A stretch of DNA of 64,000 nucleotides from Paracentrotus lividus (Eukaryota; Echinodermata; Echinoidea; Camarodonta; Echinidae), in assembly GCA_940671915.1 (NCBI GenBank), contig CALNVZ010000040.1:29532-93531 (forward strand), read 5' to 3'. A program made the position numbers and the translations under genes. Below, piece after piece: positions 10,991 to 20,329 of this stretch; the first letter of the stretch is position 1; the number at the start of each line of letters is the position of its first letter. The notes below the pieces were generated by a model that saw only the letters and a list, made by a program, of their open reading frames with translations, was not told the origin of the DNA and searched no databases.

Positions 10991-11545
10991 GTGGACTACA
11001 ATGGACATGCTATTGTTCATCCTTTGGGCTGTGAACTTTTCACCAGAAAACATTTTCTTAAAAGGAGGATCCCATATAGTGTAAACAGCAATGCCTCCTT
11101 TCAGCTGGAACTGCTTCATGCCGGTGATGTCCAGCCAAATCCCGGCCCAGACAAGCTACACGATGACACCCTACATGCCACAAGACGTCTTGTTGATCAT
11201 CCAGATGCTGTCTTCAAGTACACTCCAGCTGAACTCTGTCAGTGGAAAGACTTTGTTGCACCTCTTCCACTTCATGTATGTCAAGCAATCACATCATATG
11301 GAATTCAAAAGACGATGCACAAGAAGACCAGGCGGGGAACTCGAGGTGGAAGGAAAAAGAACAGACTTCAACGTGCAACGCAAGCATCAAGCAGAACTTC
11401 ATCACAATCAGATTGTCTTCAGCTTTGCTCCATCAATGTACGCTCTGTTCGTAATAAAACAGCCTTGATCAATGACTTTGTCAACGAAAGTAATGCCGAT
11501 TTAGTTACGCTAACGGAGACTTGGTTGACTGAGAGCGACTCCTAG
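10991..11545 (+). CDS. LINE-3 N-terminal region with 2A-like motif and start of endonuclease
   Basis: An open frame of 184 codons. Near its start it has LELLHAGDVQPNPGP, a 2A-like ribosome-skipping motif. A basic stretch follows (KKTRRGTRGGRKKNRLQ) that could bind nucleic acid. Then comes the beginning of an APE endonuclease, CSINVRSVRNKTALINDF and LVTLTETWL, with the catalytic Glu of ETWL. The frame opens with GTG at 10991 and I find no in-frame ATG between the upstream stop (about 10970) and the 2A motif, so the original start is lost, lies upstream of a frameshift, or is non-AUG. The frame ends at a TAG after ESDS; the endonuclease continues in other frames. Confidence 0.75.
   Translation: MDYNGHAIVHPLGCELFTRKHFLKRRIPYSVNSNASFQLELLHAGDVQPNPGPDKLHDDTLHATRRLVDHPDAVFKYTPAELCQWKDFVAPLPLHVCQAITSYGIQKTMHKKTRRGTRGGRKKNRLQRATQASSRTSSQSDCLQLCSINVRSVRNKTALINDFVNESNADLVTLTETWLTESDS
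11126..11149 (+). other. 2A-like peptide motif DVQPNPGP
   Basis: The sequence encodes DVQPNPGP preceded by LLHAG. Canonical 2A is D(V/I)ExNPGP, where the ribosome skips the final Gly-Pro bond and releases two proteins. Here Glu is replaced by Gln; all other consensus positions are present, including the upstream Leu-rich stretch. 2A-like sequences at the N-terminus of the APE-RT ORF are known from non-LTR retrotransposons, including sea urchin ones. Activity of the Gln variant is not known from sequence. Confidence 0.8.
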
Positions 11546-11549
11546 GACT

Positions 11550-12194
11550 GGTCGCCGTGGCGGTGGTACAGGTCTTCTCTTCAAACATCCTATCGATGCT
11601 CGTCAGGTCACCTCTGGTCAAAAGGAATCGTTTGGGTTTGCTGAATATGATATTGTATGTAAATTATTCCATCTTAAAGTGATTAATGTGTACAGACCAC
11701 CATATTCAGAGTCTCATCCTGTGTCTGTTTCATTGTTTCTTTCTCAGTTTAATGAATACATGCAAGATCACCTACTGTCCAATTTTCCATTATTAATAAC
11801 TGGTGATTTTAATATCCAAGTTGATGTAAATTCATCAGAATCAAGATCATTTAGAGATCTTCTCGAATTACTCTGTTGTACTCAGTTTGTTAACTTTAGT
11901 ACTCATTCTCAAGGTCACACTCTTGACCTCCTTATTTGTCGTGAATCTGATGATGTAATTTTTGGTGAACCATGGCCGTGCGAATATTTTATATCAAATC
12001 ATATTCCAGTCATGTGCCATCTCAATACATGCAAACCATCATTGACCGAAAAGATTGTGTCGTATCGTATATACTCCCGTATTAACACTGCAGTGCTTAA
12101 TAAAGAGCTTGCAGATAGTGAACTATGTCAACATTTACATGTATCACAAGATATTTCTGAATTGGCCAACTTGTATGATATCACACTCAGATAA
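11550..12194 (+). pseudogene. LINE-3 APE endonuclease, C-terminal half
   Basis: After a frameshifted stretch (11550-11678) the frame reads INVYRPPYS, LITGDFNIQVD, FSTHSQGHTLDLLICR and FISNHIPVMC. These match the later blocks of APE-type LINE endonucleases: GDFN holds catalytic Asp and Asn residues and THxxGHTLDL is a conserved block. The final catalytic box is normally SDH and reads SNH here, so a key Asp is replaced by Asn. With the frameshifts this predicts no nicking activity. From 12195 the frame is closed; the linker toward the RT (about 12250-12400) keeps a basic KxxR-rich pattern with stops. Confidence 0.75.
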
Positions 12195-12402
12195 GCATGC
12201 TCCTTTGGTTTCGAAGCGAGTAGTTGATCGCCCTCATGTACCATGGTATACGGACGAGGTCTGAGAAGCAAAAAGACAGAGACGTAAAGCAGAGAAGCAA
12301 TGGCATAGAACAAGAACCGATCAATGTCTTGACGAGTACAAGAAAGCTCGTAATGCAGCATTATATGCTCTAAATGCTGCTTACACAACCTATCACAAAG
12401 AC

Positions 12403-13566
12403 TTGATAGCACGTAATAAGGATGGCGTGAAGGGCTTGTTCACTGTTGTTAAATCTCTGCTGAATGTCTCAAACAAACATCCAGTGGTGCCATGTAACAC
12501 TGATAGGAAGATGTTCGTGAATGACTTGGGAAAGTTCTTTCAGGATAAGGTACTTAGTATTTACAATGATGTTCAGACTGGTTTAAGTCTGATGGAAGCT
12601 ATTGATGTCGATTCGTTAGGTCTGTCTCGGGTGCCCGAGGGAGTATGGTTTGATCAATTTAGACTTTTATCTGAACAAGAGGTCGGGAAGCTCGTGACTA
12701 GCAAGAAGTCTCGCTCTTCTGACCCACTTTCAACAAAGATTATTATGCAACATATCAATGTTATACTACCTGTGTTTACATCTATGATCAATGTCTCCCT
12801 ATCTACAGGTCATTTTCCTAAGGAATGGAAAGTAGCCCTGGTTTCACCATTGCTGAAAAAAAACCAGGACTCAATACTGAATTTTGTAATCTTAGACCTG
12901 TAAGCAATTTACAGTACAATTTCAAAATTGGTTGAAGGTGCGGCCACACACCAAATCTTACAGTTTCTCACTAGTAATTCACTTCTTCCATCCAATCAGT
13001 CTGCATGTAGACAATTTCACAGTACAGAAACCGCACTACTTAGGATTTATAAGAGTGATATTCTGATGGCAATGGACAATCAGAAGGTCACTCTTTTGGT
13101 ATTACTTGACTTAAGTAGTGCATTTGACACTATAGACCACACCAGATTATTGGAAATTTTGCAGGAATGCTTTGGTATCGACGGTGTTGCTCTGAACTGG
13201 ATCAAGTCATATTTGTTTGATCGGTATCAAAATGTTGTTGTTGATGGTACTGTCTCAGATTCTTTCCGAGTACCCTTTAGGGTGCCCCAGGGCTCACGAC
13301 TCGGTCCCTTGCTTTTTACCTTATACACAAGTAGTCTAATCAATAGCATTCAGAATGATTTTCCTGAAGTTTCTTGTCACTGCTATGCAGACGACACACA
13401 ACTATATATATATTTTAGACCGTCTTCTACCACTGCGGACACTAAGCGTTTGAATGATGGAACAATGTATTGCTTTATTCGTAGATGGATGCTTAAGAAT
13501 AATCTAAAGTTAAACGATAGCAAGAGCGAATTTTTGCTCATCGGTACCTCACAGCAGATCTTCTAA
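12403..13566 (+). pseudogene. LINE-3 reverse transcriptase (two frames)
   Basis: The first frame (12403-12903) has KKSRSSDPLSTKII, INVSLSTGHFPKEWKVALVSPLLKK, the usual block upstream of the RT. It then shifts at an A-run (about 12858). The second frame (12928-13566) has PSNQSACRQFHSTETALLRI, LLDLSSAFDTIDHTRLL (first catalytic Asp), VPQGSRLGPLLFTLY and CYADDTQLYIYF (YADD box), then LNDSKSEFLLIG. VPQGSRLGP differs from the usual VPQGSVLGP. A further shift at about 13560 is followed by NIDCIKIGFSNVKPFDTAIV, which runs into the PAL-2 insertion at 13631. Confidence 0.8.
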
Positions 13567-13768
13567 GATTAATATTGACTGTATAAAAATTGGATTCTCC
13601 AATGTGAAACCTTTTGATACCGCAATAGTACAGTCATTCTAGGACAAAAAAGGGGTCAACCTCACACTAATTGCAACAGAAAATCTGAAACATGTATCTT
13701 GATCAGTAAAGTCTCCTCTACAACATATCAAAAGTCCTAAGGATTTCGAGTGGTGGAAAGGGGTCAAA

Positions 13769-14282
13769 AGGTCAAAGGTCATTAAAGGTCATTTTTGGCC
13801 TAAAATCATGTAAAAATGATGTAATGTTATGTTTATTTCAATTTATAAATAGAAAAATTAGCAAAGCATTCTTATCAAAACTTGGGTTATATTATGTATA
13901 GAAATAAATGGACAGGTTTTGGTAGTTACCATTTGAAGGTCAAGGTCAGAGGTCAATAAACGTCAAAAACCTGGGAAAATGCCACGAAATTTCCTTTGTC
14001 CTAGCTATAACTTGAGACTCTCTACAGGTATGTCAACCAAACTTGGTTCAATGTTGTTAGGTGAATGAACCTGTAAGGTTTTGGTGATAAATATTTGAAG
14101 GTCAAAGGTCAGAGGTCAATAAAAATCCAAAATCCTGTGTAAATCTTTTGAAAGTTCCTTTTGGGCTTTAACTATAACTTGAGATCGACTATAATAATGT
14201 CAACCAAACCAAGTGCAATCTTGATGTTGAAATGAACTTTGAAGGCTTTGATGACCGGTATCTATTTAAAGGTCAAAGGTCA
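13769..14282 (+). promoter_or_regulatory. DR1-type AGGTCA repeat sites, left arm of PAL-2
   Basis: Perfect AGGTCAAAGGTCA (direct repeat with one-base spacer) occurs at 13769-13781, 14099-14111 and 14270-14282. 14099-14118 continues as a third half-site (G AGGTCA). 13937-13955 has AGGTCA-AGGTCA-G-AGGTCA. A near match lies at 14423. DR1 is the classic site of HNF4, RXR, COUP-TF and PPAR/RXR nuclear receptors. That these sites are bound in this organism is untested; they may be selected for the transposon's own use or be chance amplification. Confidence 0.5.
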
Positions 14283-15474
14283 GATGTCAATAAATTTTGG
14301 GTCAATTATCATGCAAATGAACTTGTAAGATTTTGGCGTAATCATAACTGGGGACATTTCAACCAAACTTTGATCTATCATATTTTAAAGGTAACTAAAT
14401 AATGTTTTTGTGACTTCCATGAAGGTCAAAGGTAAGGGGTCACCAAATGAATGTCTAATTCCTGTAAAAAAGAAAAGATGAGAAACTACTTGATGTTTTG
14501 GCAATGACTGATAGTTTCTGAATGTATGTCAAACAAACTTGAAGCAATTCTGTATGAATGTAAGAAGATGAAATACAAAGTTTAAATGACAACTATGCAA
14601 AGGGCAATGGTCATTAAAATGTCATTTTTAGCTTAAAATCCTGTCCAAAACATGAAAGGGACTTCTGATGGGAGATGAGCCAATGACCTGCGGATGGTAA
14701 ACTCTTTCAAAGTCGAAGGACACATATGTATGACAGTAAACTATTTTTTCAGTATAATGAAATCCCTTGTCTTCACAATTACTTCGCAAGCACTTGATAA
14801 TTAGGAAGGTTATTGCGGTTCATGGCACTTGATTATTGCCAACGTAACTAGTATGTTTCAAGAATTTAAAGTCAATTAATGACGAAAGACAAATTTACTC
14901 ATGAGATGACGAGAAGTTTGTTTCATTAATGTTATCAAAGTTCGGTTGATTATGTATAAAGAGGGACTAATGATATAATGATCTTTTTGGGCAGCTACCT
15001 ATGTCAAAATAATGAAAAACATGTACATGTGCATGTACATAGTTTTGTTCCATGATAAAGTTAAAATCACTGATAAAATGACTTTCAACTAGCCTTGTTG
15101 AATAGTTCATGATTTTGATGGTACGTGTAACACTGCAAATATCCGATAGGTCACCAAAAGTATATGTAAAATTGATAAAATATGCTAACCGCAAAAAGCG
15201 CAGTTATAGATCCAGGATTTGAAAATAGAGGGGTGCCTGATCCCATGAGTAGTGAGCCGCCAAGTTTTCCCAAATTTTAACATGTACAGTCAATTAGTAT
15301 AAGTATTATAGAGGGGCGTGTCCCCTGTGCCCCTGCCTGGATTCGCCACTGAAGCATGATAAGTATTTGAAGGATTCAAAAGTAATTGCCAGATTGATTT
15401 TTTACCAAACATTGTAGGAACTACGTTATGCTGATCATGTTCTGGTAACAAATGTTTTAAGATCATTTTGAATA

Positions 15475-15765
15475 CTAGCAGTCAGGATTTAATTGTGTGG
15501 ATCTCATTGTGGCTATTAGTTTATTTTTGGTAGGTTTATTCCGGTGTAACATAAAAGAGATAAGATCATTGAGTGTAACTCTTATATGTTTTATGTTTAT
15601 GATGTTACAGGGCTTAGAATTAAATTGAGATAGCATTTCCTCATAAAAGCCTTCAATTTTGTCGAGCATTTTCATTTTCACAAATGGTACGGTTAAGTCC
15701 TCCAACATTTCTCTTCCATGACAATAAACCTTTACTGTGATGCTAGATACATTTGCCTTCAACAT
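15475..15765 (-). CDS. Hypothetical ORF in the middle of PAL-2
   Basis: A 96-codon minus-strand frame starting MLKANVSSITVKVYCHGREM, with FVKMKMLDKIEGFYEEMLSQ and a basic C-terminus. I do not recognise it. It lies in the non-palindromic centre of PAL-2, where a transposase would be expected, but it is far too short and shows no DDE/D pattern. A neighbouring 75-codon minus-strand frame (14967-15194) is equally anonymous. It may be a remnant of a transposase, a captured fragment or chance. Confidence 0.2.
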   Translation of the reverse strand: MLKANVSSITVKVYCHGREMLEDLTVPFVKMKMLDKIEGFYEEMLSQFNSKPCNIINIKHIRVTLNDLISFMLHRNKPTKNKLIATMRSTQLNPDC

Positions 15766-16732
15766 ACATCTACATGTAGATCTGTGGCCCGAAATGCCAC
15801 CCTTGCCCTGCCTTATTCTTTATTTTTTGTCAACAAAAATTGTGAGGTGAAAGGCTCTGCTAATCATCAATACACTGATCAAGGGAAAGGAATGATAATT
15901 CACTTGAGGAGATGGTATGCTTTTACAGACATAATCCCTTTTACAGACTTTTGGAGGGAAGTTAGCAAATTACCCTTCTACCAGCGGTATTATTTTTCAT
16001 TAATTTATACGGGACCCTATTATGAAATTGCTCCAAAAATATTTGAAAACTACCCCTAATTAAAAACAGTTTGGGGAAATGCGAAAAGACCATTATTTCA
16101 ATGATTTTCAGAATTTTCCCCCTGAACTGGGACCCTAAAATACATGTGCACCCCTTTTCCCGAGAAATCACAGGAACGAACGCCTGAGAGGGGTGGGGCG
16201 CTTTCTCTTTGAGACAGGAGCTCCATACTAATGGATATTCACCTAAAACTTTTAGTTGTTGAATGACTGTAAGACATTGCCAGAGATAAAGATATGAATA
16301 TTTCCATGGATGTTTTATTTCTTGGCAAGGATGCCACTATAATGAGCCAGCTATTGTGCCTAATTTAAAGCATTTTCATTAAGATCTTCTCATGATATTG
16401 TGGTGTTCCATTACTTTAAAAATATTTATCTACAACGTTAACGATTGACTTTATCTTGGTCGCTACAAAGATTTCTACACCATTAATCCAAGTGTGGTTG
16501 CAATTACCTACATGTAGTTGTACTAAAGTCTAAAGTTATCGCTAAAAAAGGTAACAAAAGTAATATCTTATAATTTGTGGAGGATATTGCCCTTTGATCC
16601 TAAACATGCTCAAGGTCATAAATTTACCTATCAATATACATAACTAAAACAAGTTTGGTTCACACTCCTCAAGTGATCTCAAGTTAGGGTTATAGGTACA
16701 CAACGTCTTGTTATAAAAAATTTACTTATCTC

Positions 16733-17885
16733 TGACCTTTGACCTTCAAAATATAGTTGTCACTACTGCAAAGTTCATTTGTCTCTCAATATACACAATG
16801 CAATGAACCTAAATTTTTCATCATATTTACAGGATTTTTGACATCTACTGACCTCTGACCTGTAATGACTGTCACCTCGTGTGCTCCTATACATGTATGT
16901 TAATTTGCCTCAGTATCAATATAATTTAACTCCCCAAGTTTAGTCAGCATTCCTCATGTAAACAAAACAAATTTCCATCTTTTCACAGGTTCCTTGACAT
17001 CTACTGACCTCTGATCTTTGACCTTAATATGTTGTCACCAAAACCATATAAATTCATGCCTAAGTATCAATGGAGGCTAAAGTTTGGGTGACAGTTTCTC
17101 TATAGTAGATCTCGAGCTGGCCATAGGATAAAAGAAATTTCTCATCATTTTCACAGGATTTTGGATATCCATTGACCTCTGACCTTTAACCTTCAAATAT
17201 CTTACTAACAAAATTAAACTAAGTTTGGTTTACATACCTGTACTGGGCTTTAAGTTATGCCTAGGATAACGGCAATTTCTTTTCATTTTCACACGTTTTA
17301 GACATTTATTGACCTCTGACCTTTGACCTTCATATGGTTACTACCAAACCTGCTCATCTATTTGCATATTGTTATACATAATTGACCATAGTTCTGTTAA
17401 GTATGCTTTACTAATTTTCAAGTTATAAGTGAAAACAAACATAAGATTACATTATTTCGACATGATTTTAGGCCAAAGGTGACCTTTATTGACCTTTGAC
17501 CTTTTGACCCTTTACACCACTCGAAATCTTTAGGACTTTTGATATGTTGTAGAGGAGATTTTACTGATTAAGATACATGTTTCATATTTTGTGAGGTTGA
17601 ACCATATTGACTGTATATATAGTTGTAGTTTTAAGTTATGCCTAGGATAACGGCAATTTCTTTTCATTTTCACACGTATTAGACATTTATTGACCTCTGA
17701 CCTTTGACCTTCATATGGTTACTACCAAAACCTGCTCATCTTATTTGCATATTGTTATACATAATTGACCACAGTTCTGTTAAGTATGCTTTACTAATTT
17801 TCAAGTTATAAGTGAAAACAAACATGAACTTACATCATTTTTACATGATATAAGGCCAAAAATGACCTTTATTGACCTTTGACCT
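16733..17885 (-). promoter_or_regulatory. DR1-type sites, right arm of PAL-2
   Basis: The complement motif TGACCTTTGACCT occurs exactly at 16733-16745, 17317-17329, 17490-17502, 17698-17710 and 17873-17885. TGACCTCTGACCT variants overlap it at 17310 and 17691. Weaker forms lie near 16852, 17005 and 17172. Spacing is roughly 130-200 bp, mirroring the left arm. Confidence 0.5.
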
Positions 17886-18012
17886 TTTGACCCCTTTCCA
17901 CCACTCGAAATCCTTAGGACTTTTGATATGTTGTAGAGGAGATTTTACTGATCAAGATACATGTTTCAGATTTTCTGTTGCAATTAGTGTGAGGTTGAAC
18001 CATATATGACTG
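17250..18012. repeat. Tandem duplication of the PAL-2 right end (~380 bp unit)
   Basis: About 17250-17610 and 17627-18012 are near-identical direct copies (TTAAGTTATGCCTAGGATAACGG begins both). The first copy ends with its own GACTGTA terminus near 17605, so the right terminus including the TIR end is present twice. The inner copy lacks the GTTGCAATTAGT segment near the end. Confidence 0.75.
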
Positions 18013-18014
18013 TA

Positions 18015-18633
18015 CTACAAGGAATTTAGGAGTATATTTTGATACAAACCTGAACATGGAAACACAAGTAAAAAATGTTTGCAAATCAACATATTATCTT
18101 CTGTACAACCTCAGGCGCATTCGCAAATACTTCGATCAAGAAAGTATGAAATTGGTTGTACATGCTCTGATCACAAGTAAGCTTGACTATTGCAATGCTT
18201 TAATTGTTTGGAATACCTGATACTTTGATTTCCAAGTTACAAAGAGTTCAAAATGCATGTGCAAGACTTGTCTATCGTCTGGCAAAGTTCAGTTCCACCA
18301 CACCTCTTCTGAGAGAGCTCCACTGGTTACCAGTACGTCAAAGAATTTCATTCAAAATTTTGTTAATTGTATTTTAAATCATTAATCGGTCAAGTTCCAC
18401 AGTACATAACAGAATTACTCAAACTTAAAACCCAATCACATGGTCGAAGCCTGCGAAGTTCCTCTGATGAATTGTTGTTACAGATCCCCTTCCGCAAGAC
18501 AAAAATCACACTTGGTGATCGTGCATTTGTACTTGCTGCCCCCAAACTTTGGAATAGTCTGCCTCTTGATATAAGAAACTCTCCATCATTAACCATCTTC
18601 AAATCTAAATTGAAAACGTATCTATTCAGTTAA
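18015..18633 (+). pseudogene. LINE-3 RT C-terminal region (after PAL-2)
   Basis: The frame opens with TRNLGVYFDTNLNMETQV, then LRRIRKYFDQESMKLVVHALITSKLDYCNALI, the conserved thumb region after the RT core. After a shift comes LQRVQNACARLVYR-type sequence, HWLPVRQRISFKI, then the frame at 18367-18633 with GQVPQYITELLKL, SHGRSLRSSSDELL, and APKLWNSLPLDIRNSPSLTIFKSKLKTYLFS. This is the standard C-terminus of CR1/L2-type LINE proteins. It directly continues the RT cut off at 13630, proving one element split by PAL-2. Confidence 0.85.
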
Positions 18634-18687
18634 GGAAATTGCCTATATATGTATATGTAGAATTAAGTTAAAAAGATCTCTGAGACA

Positions 18688-18720
18688 GCGCAGCTGAATA
18701 TATCCATTTCAAAGCTGCGC
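18688..18720 (+). other. 3'-end hairpin of LINE-3
   Basis: GCGCAGCT (18688-18695) and AGCTGCGC (18713-18720) form a perfect 8-bp stem with a 17-nt loop, just before CTATACAAATTTATG and the terminal TATGTTATG repeat. LINEs of this type are thought to be recognised by their RT through a 3' stem-loop and short tandem tail. The role is inference from position. Confidence 0.6.
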
Positions 18721-18755
18721 TATACAAATTTATGTTTATGTTATGTTATGTATGT

Positions 18756-19307
18756 AAATAAGGTCAAAGTTCACAGAAAATTCGTGTTTTTTTTTGCCAA
18801 ATTAATGCCATTTCCAGGTTGTTAATCACCATATAAATTGACCTTTGACCTAATTTCAAGGTCATAAGGGTCACCAGAATGTGGCAACAATATAAGGTTA
18901 GTGTGATTCACGTTTTAATCTTGATTAGTTTTTATTAATATTGTCTATGGATATGTTGTGTCTGATCGCTGTTCAACTTGACTCTATTATGCATTGAATT
19001 ATGCATTGAATTATGCATGAATAAACTAATTTGCATATTTCTCAAAACTGACTGGTCTGGTGAAAAAAAAATGATAATTGACTTAATTGCTAGTTATAAA
19101 ATTACCTACAATTTGATACCAAATTTGACACAATTTGAACAAAATTATGTTTATGTTAATGAAGCCTGACCTTTGACCTTCATTTTGGGGCACAAAAGGT
19201 CAATTAAACAAATGGCGACATATGTTTTCTGATTCGTGTAAAACATATATATAGATTTTGCCAAACATTAACGTGACTTGCAAACGAAACTACATAGGAT
19301 CTCACAC
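18756..19307. repeat. PAL-1 right arm, outer part
   Basis: Reverse complement of 4749-5375, minus the inserted LINE tail. It includes DR1 motifs TGACCTTTGACCT at 18839-18851 and 19167-19179, and a short triplication of ATTATGCATGA near 18988-19021. It ends at GGATCTCACAC-TA. Confidence 0.8.
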
Positions 19308-19325
19308 TATTGGGAAAAAAGTGAG

Positions 19326-19390
19326 ACAATAATAATAAAAATAATGATAATAATGATAATAATTATACTAATGATAATAATAACAATTTT
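19326..19390. repeat. AT-rich (AAT/GATAAT)n microsatellite
   Basis: Imperfect ATAATAATAATGATAATAATG repeats immediately outside the right end of PAL-1. Confidence 0.8.
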
Positions 19391-19521
19391 GATTATCATG
19401 AAACGTTAAACATTTTATTAATATTGCCAATTCAAGAATTGTAAATATAATTTGTACTTTATTGTATTGGAAGTTGATAAATATTGATTAATTGAAGTTC
19501 ACCCTACCACATTCCATTTAG

Positions 19522-20116
19522 AAATTAACAGCAAGACGATTTTCGAGTCTATGAATGTTCTGCAATGTCGCGAGAAATTGGAAAATATGTACCTCGATAA
19601 TCTATGTAAAATTCAAATGAAACCATGGGATCCAAACGACTATTCTGATCTCAAAGACATGCTTTGGTAACGAAGGACGCACATGGTAGAGACACTTTAA
19701 AAAAAGAAATACTACATGGCTCTGTTACAGAAATTTTCTCCTGGAAAGTGAACAATAAACTTCCAGACCGAATTCTCATTTCGGCCGCTGCTGGGAAAGG
19801 AAAAACAACGGCTGTCGCTAAAATGGCTTACGACTGGGCCAACAAAGTACAAGGATCTGGACTAGAAGAAGTGCCACTACTCTTTGTTCTGAAACTCCGA
19901 AATGCTGGTCAGTTTACACTCGGAGAAGCGATCAAGTCCCAGCTTTTAAGTGATGTTGAAGACCTTACACCAAAAGGGCTCGAAGACTTCATTAGAAAGA
20001 ACCAGGACATATGTCATTTCATATTTGACGGTCTTGACGAGTATGCAGGAATTTCATCAGGAAGCAACATCGTGAAGGTAATGCACTGGGAAGATTATCG
20101 TGAGTGTCGAGTCCTG
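19522..20116 (+). pseudogene. NLR-1 NACHT exon, 5' part (frameshifted, cut by LINE-4)
   Basis: The exon follows a TTTAG acceptor (19520-19521) and aligns with NLR-2 exon 2. The first 48 codons end at TAA 19668-19670 because 13 bp present in NLR-2 (between GACATGC and TGGTAA) are missing. The NACHT continues in the next frame from 19664: PDRILISAAAGKGKTT (Walker A), VAKMAYDWANK, VPLLFVLKLRNAG and HFIFDGLDEYAG (Walker B), then ECRVL at 20116. There the coding sequence is interrupted by LINE-4. NACHT domains are NTPases that drive NLR oligomerisation; this copy cannot make one. Sequence is very close to NLR-2, while the Death domains are much less alike. Confidence 0.85.
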
Positions 20117-20275
20117 CGTGCCTGAAATGTCGGAAAGCAATCCACTTAAACCAGAAGGGTATCACCTGTGCGGGCTGCAAATCTCCATGGCACCTGAAGT
20201 GCACCAAAGTGTATCCATTTCGGATGTATGACGACGGGATCCACTAATTCTCAAAATTGGGAATGTATCAGATGT
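20117..20275 (+). pseudogene. LINE-4 PHD-type zinc finger
   Basis: CLKCRKAIHLNQ, then CAGCKSPWHLKCTKV, and after a shift NWECIRCDH give the C4HC3 pattern of a PHD finger (CxxC, CxxC, HxxC, CxxC). PHD fingers read histone tails or act as protein contacts. In CR1/L2-type LINEs such fingers precede the endonuclease and may guide the element to chromatin. A stop (IH*) lies between the third and fourth Cys pairs. Confidence 0.7.
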
Positions 20276-20329
20276 GATCACCAGCCAGATGAAGACCACA
20301 GCAACACCGATAATGACAGATGTCAACGT

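Larger units (their letters stand above)
13631..18012. mobile_element. PAL-2: long-inverted-repeat transposon inserted in LINE-3
   Basis: TA (13629-13630) followed by CAGTCAT at the left, and ATGACTG followed by TA (18013-18014) at the right, give Tc1/mariner-like ends with a TA duplication. Removing 13631-18012 plus one TA rejoins LINE-3 coding sequence (DTAIV, then TRNLGVYFD with a one-base shift), which fixes the boundaries. The left ~1.1 kb and right ~1.4 kb are inverted copies, for example CCTCACACTAATTGCAACAG near 13661 against its complement near 17977. The arms are themselves built from ~160-bp units, each carrying GGTCA half-sites. The middle (about 14700-16560) has no recognisable transposase. 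Confidence 0.85.
10588..18755 (+). mobile_element. LINE-3: 2A-bearing CR1/L2-group LINE, split by PAL-2
   Basis: LINE-3 interrupts the right arm of PAL-1 between GACCTAGAAAT and AAGGTCAAAGTTC, with a short A-rich duplication (AAATA) at both sides. Order: 5' leader (10588-10990), N-terminal region with 2A-like motif, APE endonuclease, RT, then PAL-2 (13631-18012), then the RT C-terminus, and a 3' end with a GCGCAGCT hairpin and an (ATGTT)-like tail near 18730-18750. Without PAL-2 it is about 3.8 kb. Several frameshifts and a changed endonuclease residue indicate a dead copy. The clade is inferred from motif style. Confidence 0.8.
4749..19307. mobile_element. PAL-1: palindromic (foldback) transposon, heavily interrupted
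   Basis: The left arm (4749-5672) is the reverse complement of two right-arm pieces, 10290-10587 and 18756-19307, which were one arm before LINE-3 inserted. Ends are TA-GTGTGGTATCC on the left and GGATCTCACAC-TA on the right (two mismatches), so the target duplication was probably TA (Tc1/mariner-like). The original element was about 2.5 kb: arm, loop (about 9468-10290), arm. Later insertions are a LINE 3' tail fragment (5222-5319), LINE-2 (5673-9452), a TTAA MITE (9689-10266) and LINE-3 with PAL-2 inside it. No transposase is seen. Most of NLR-1's intron is this nest. Confidence 0.75.
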
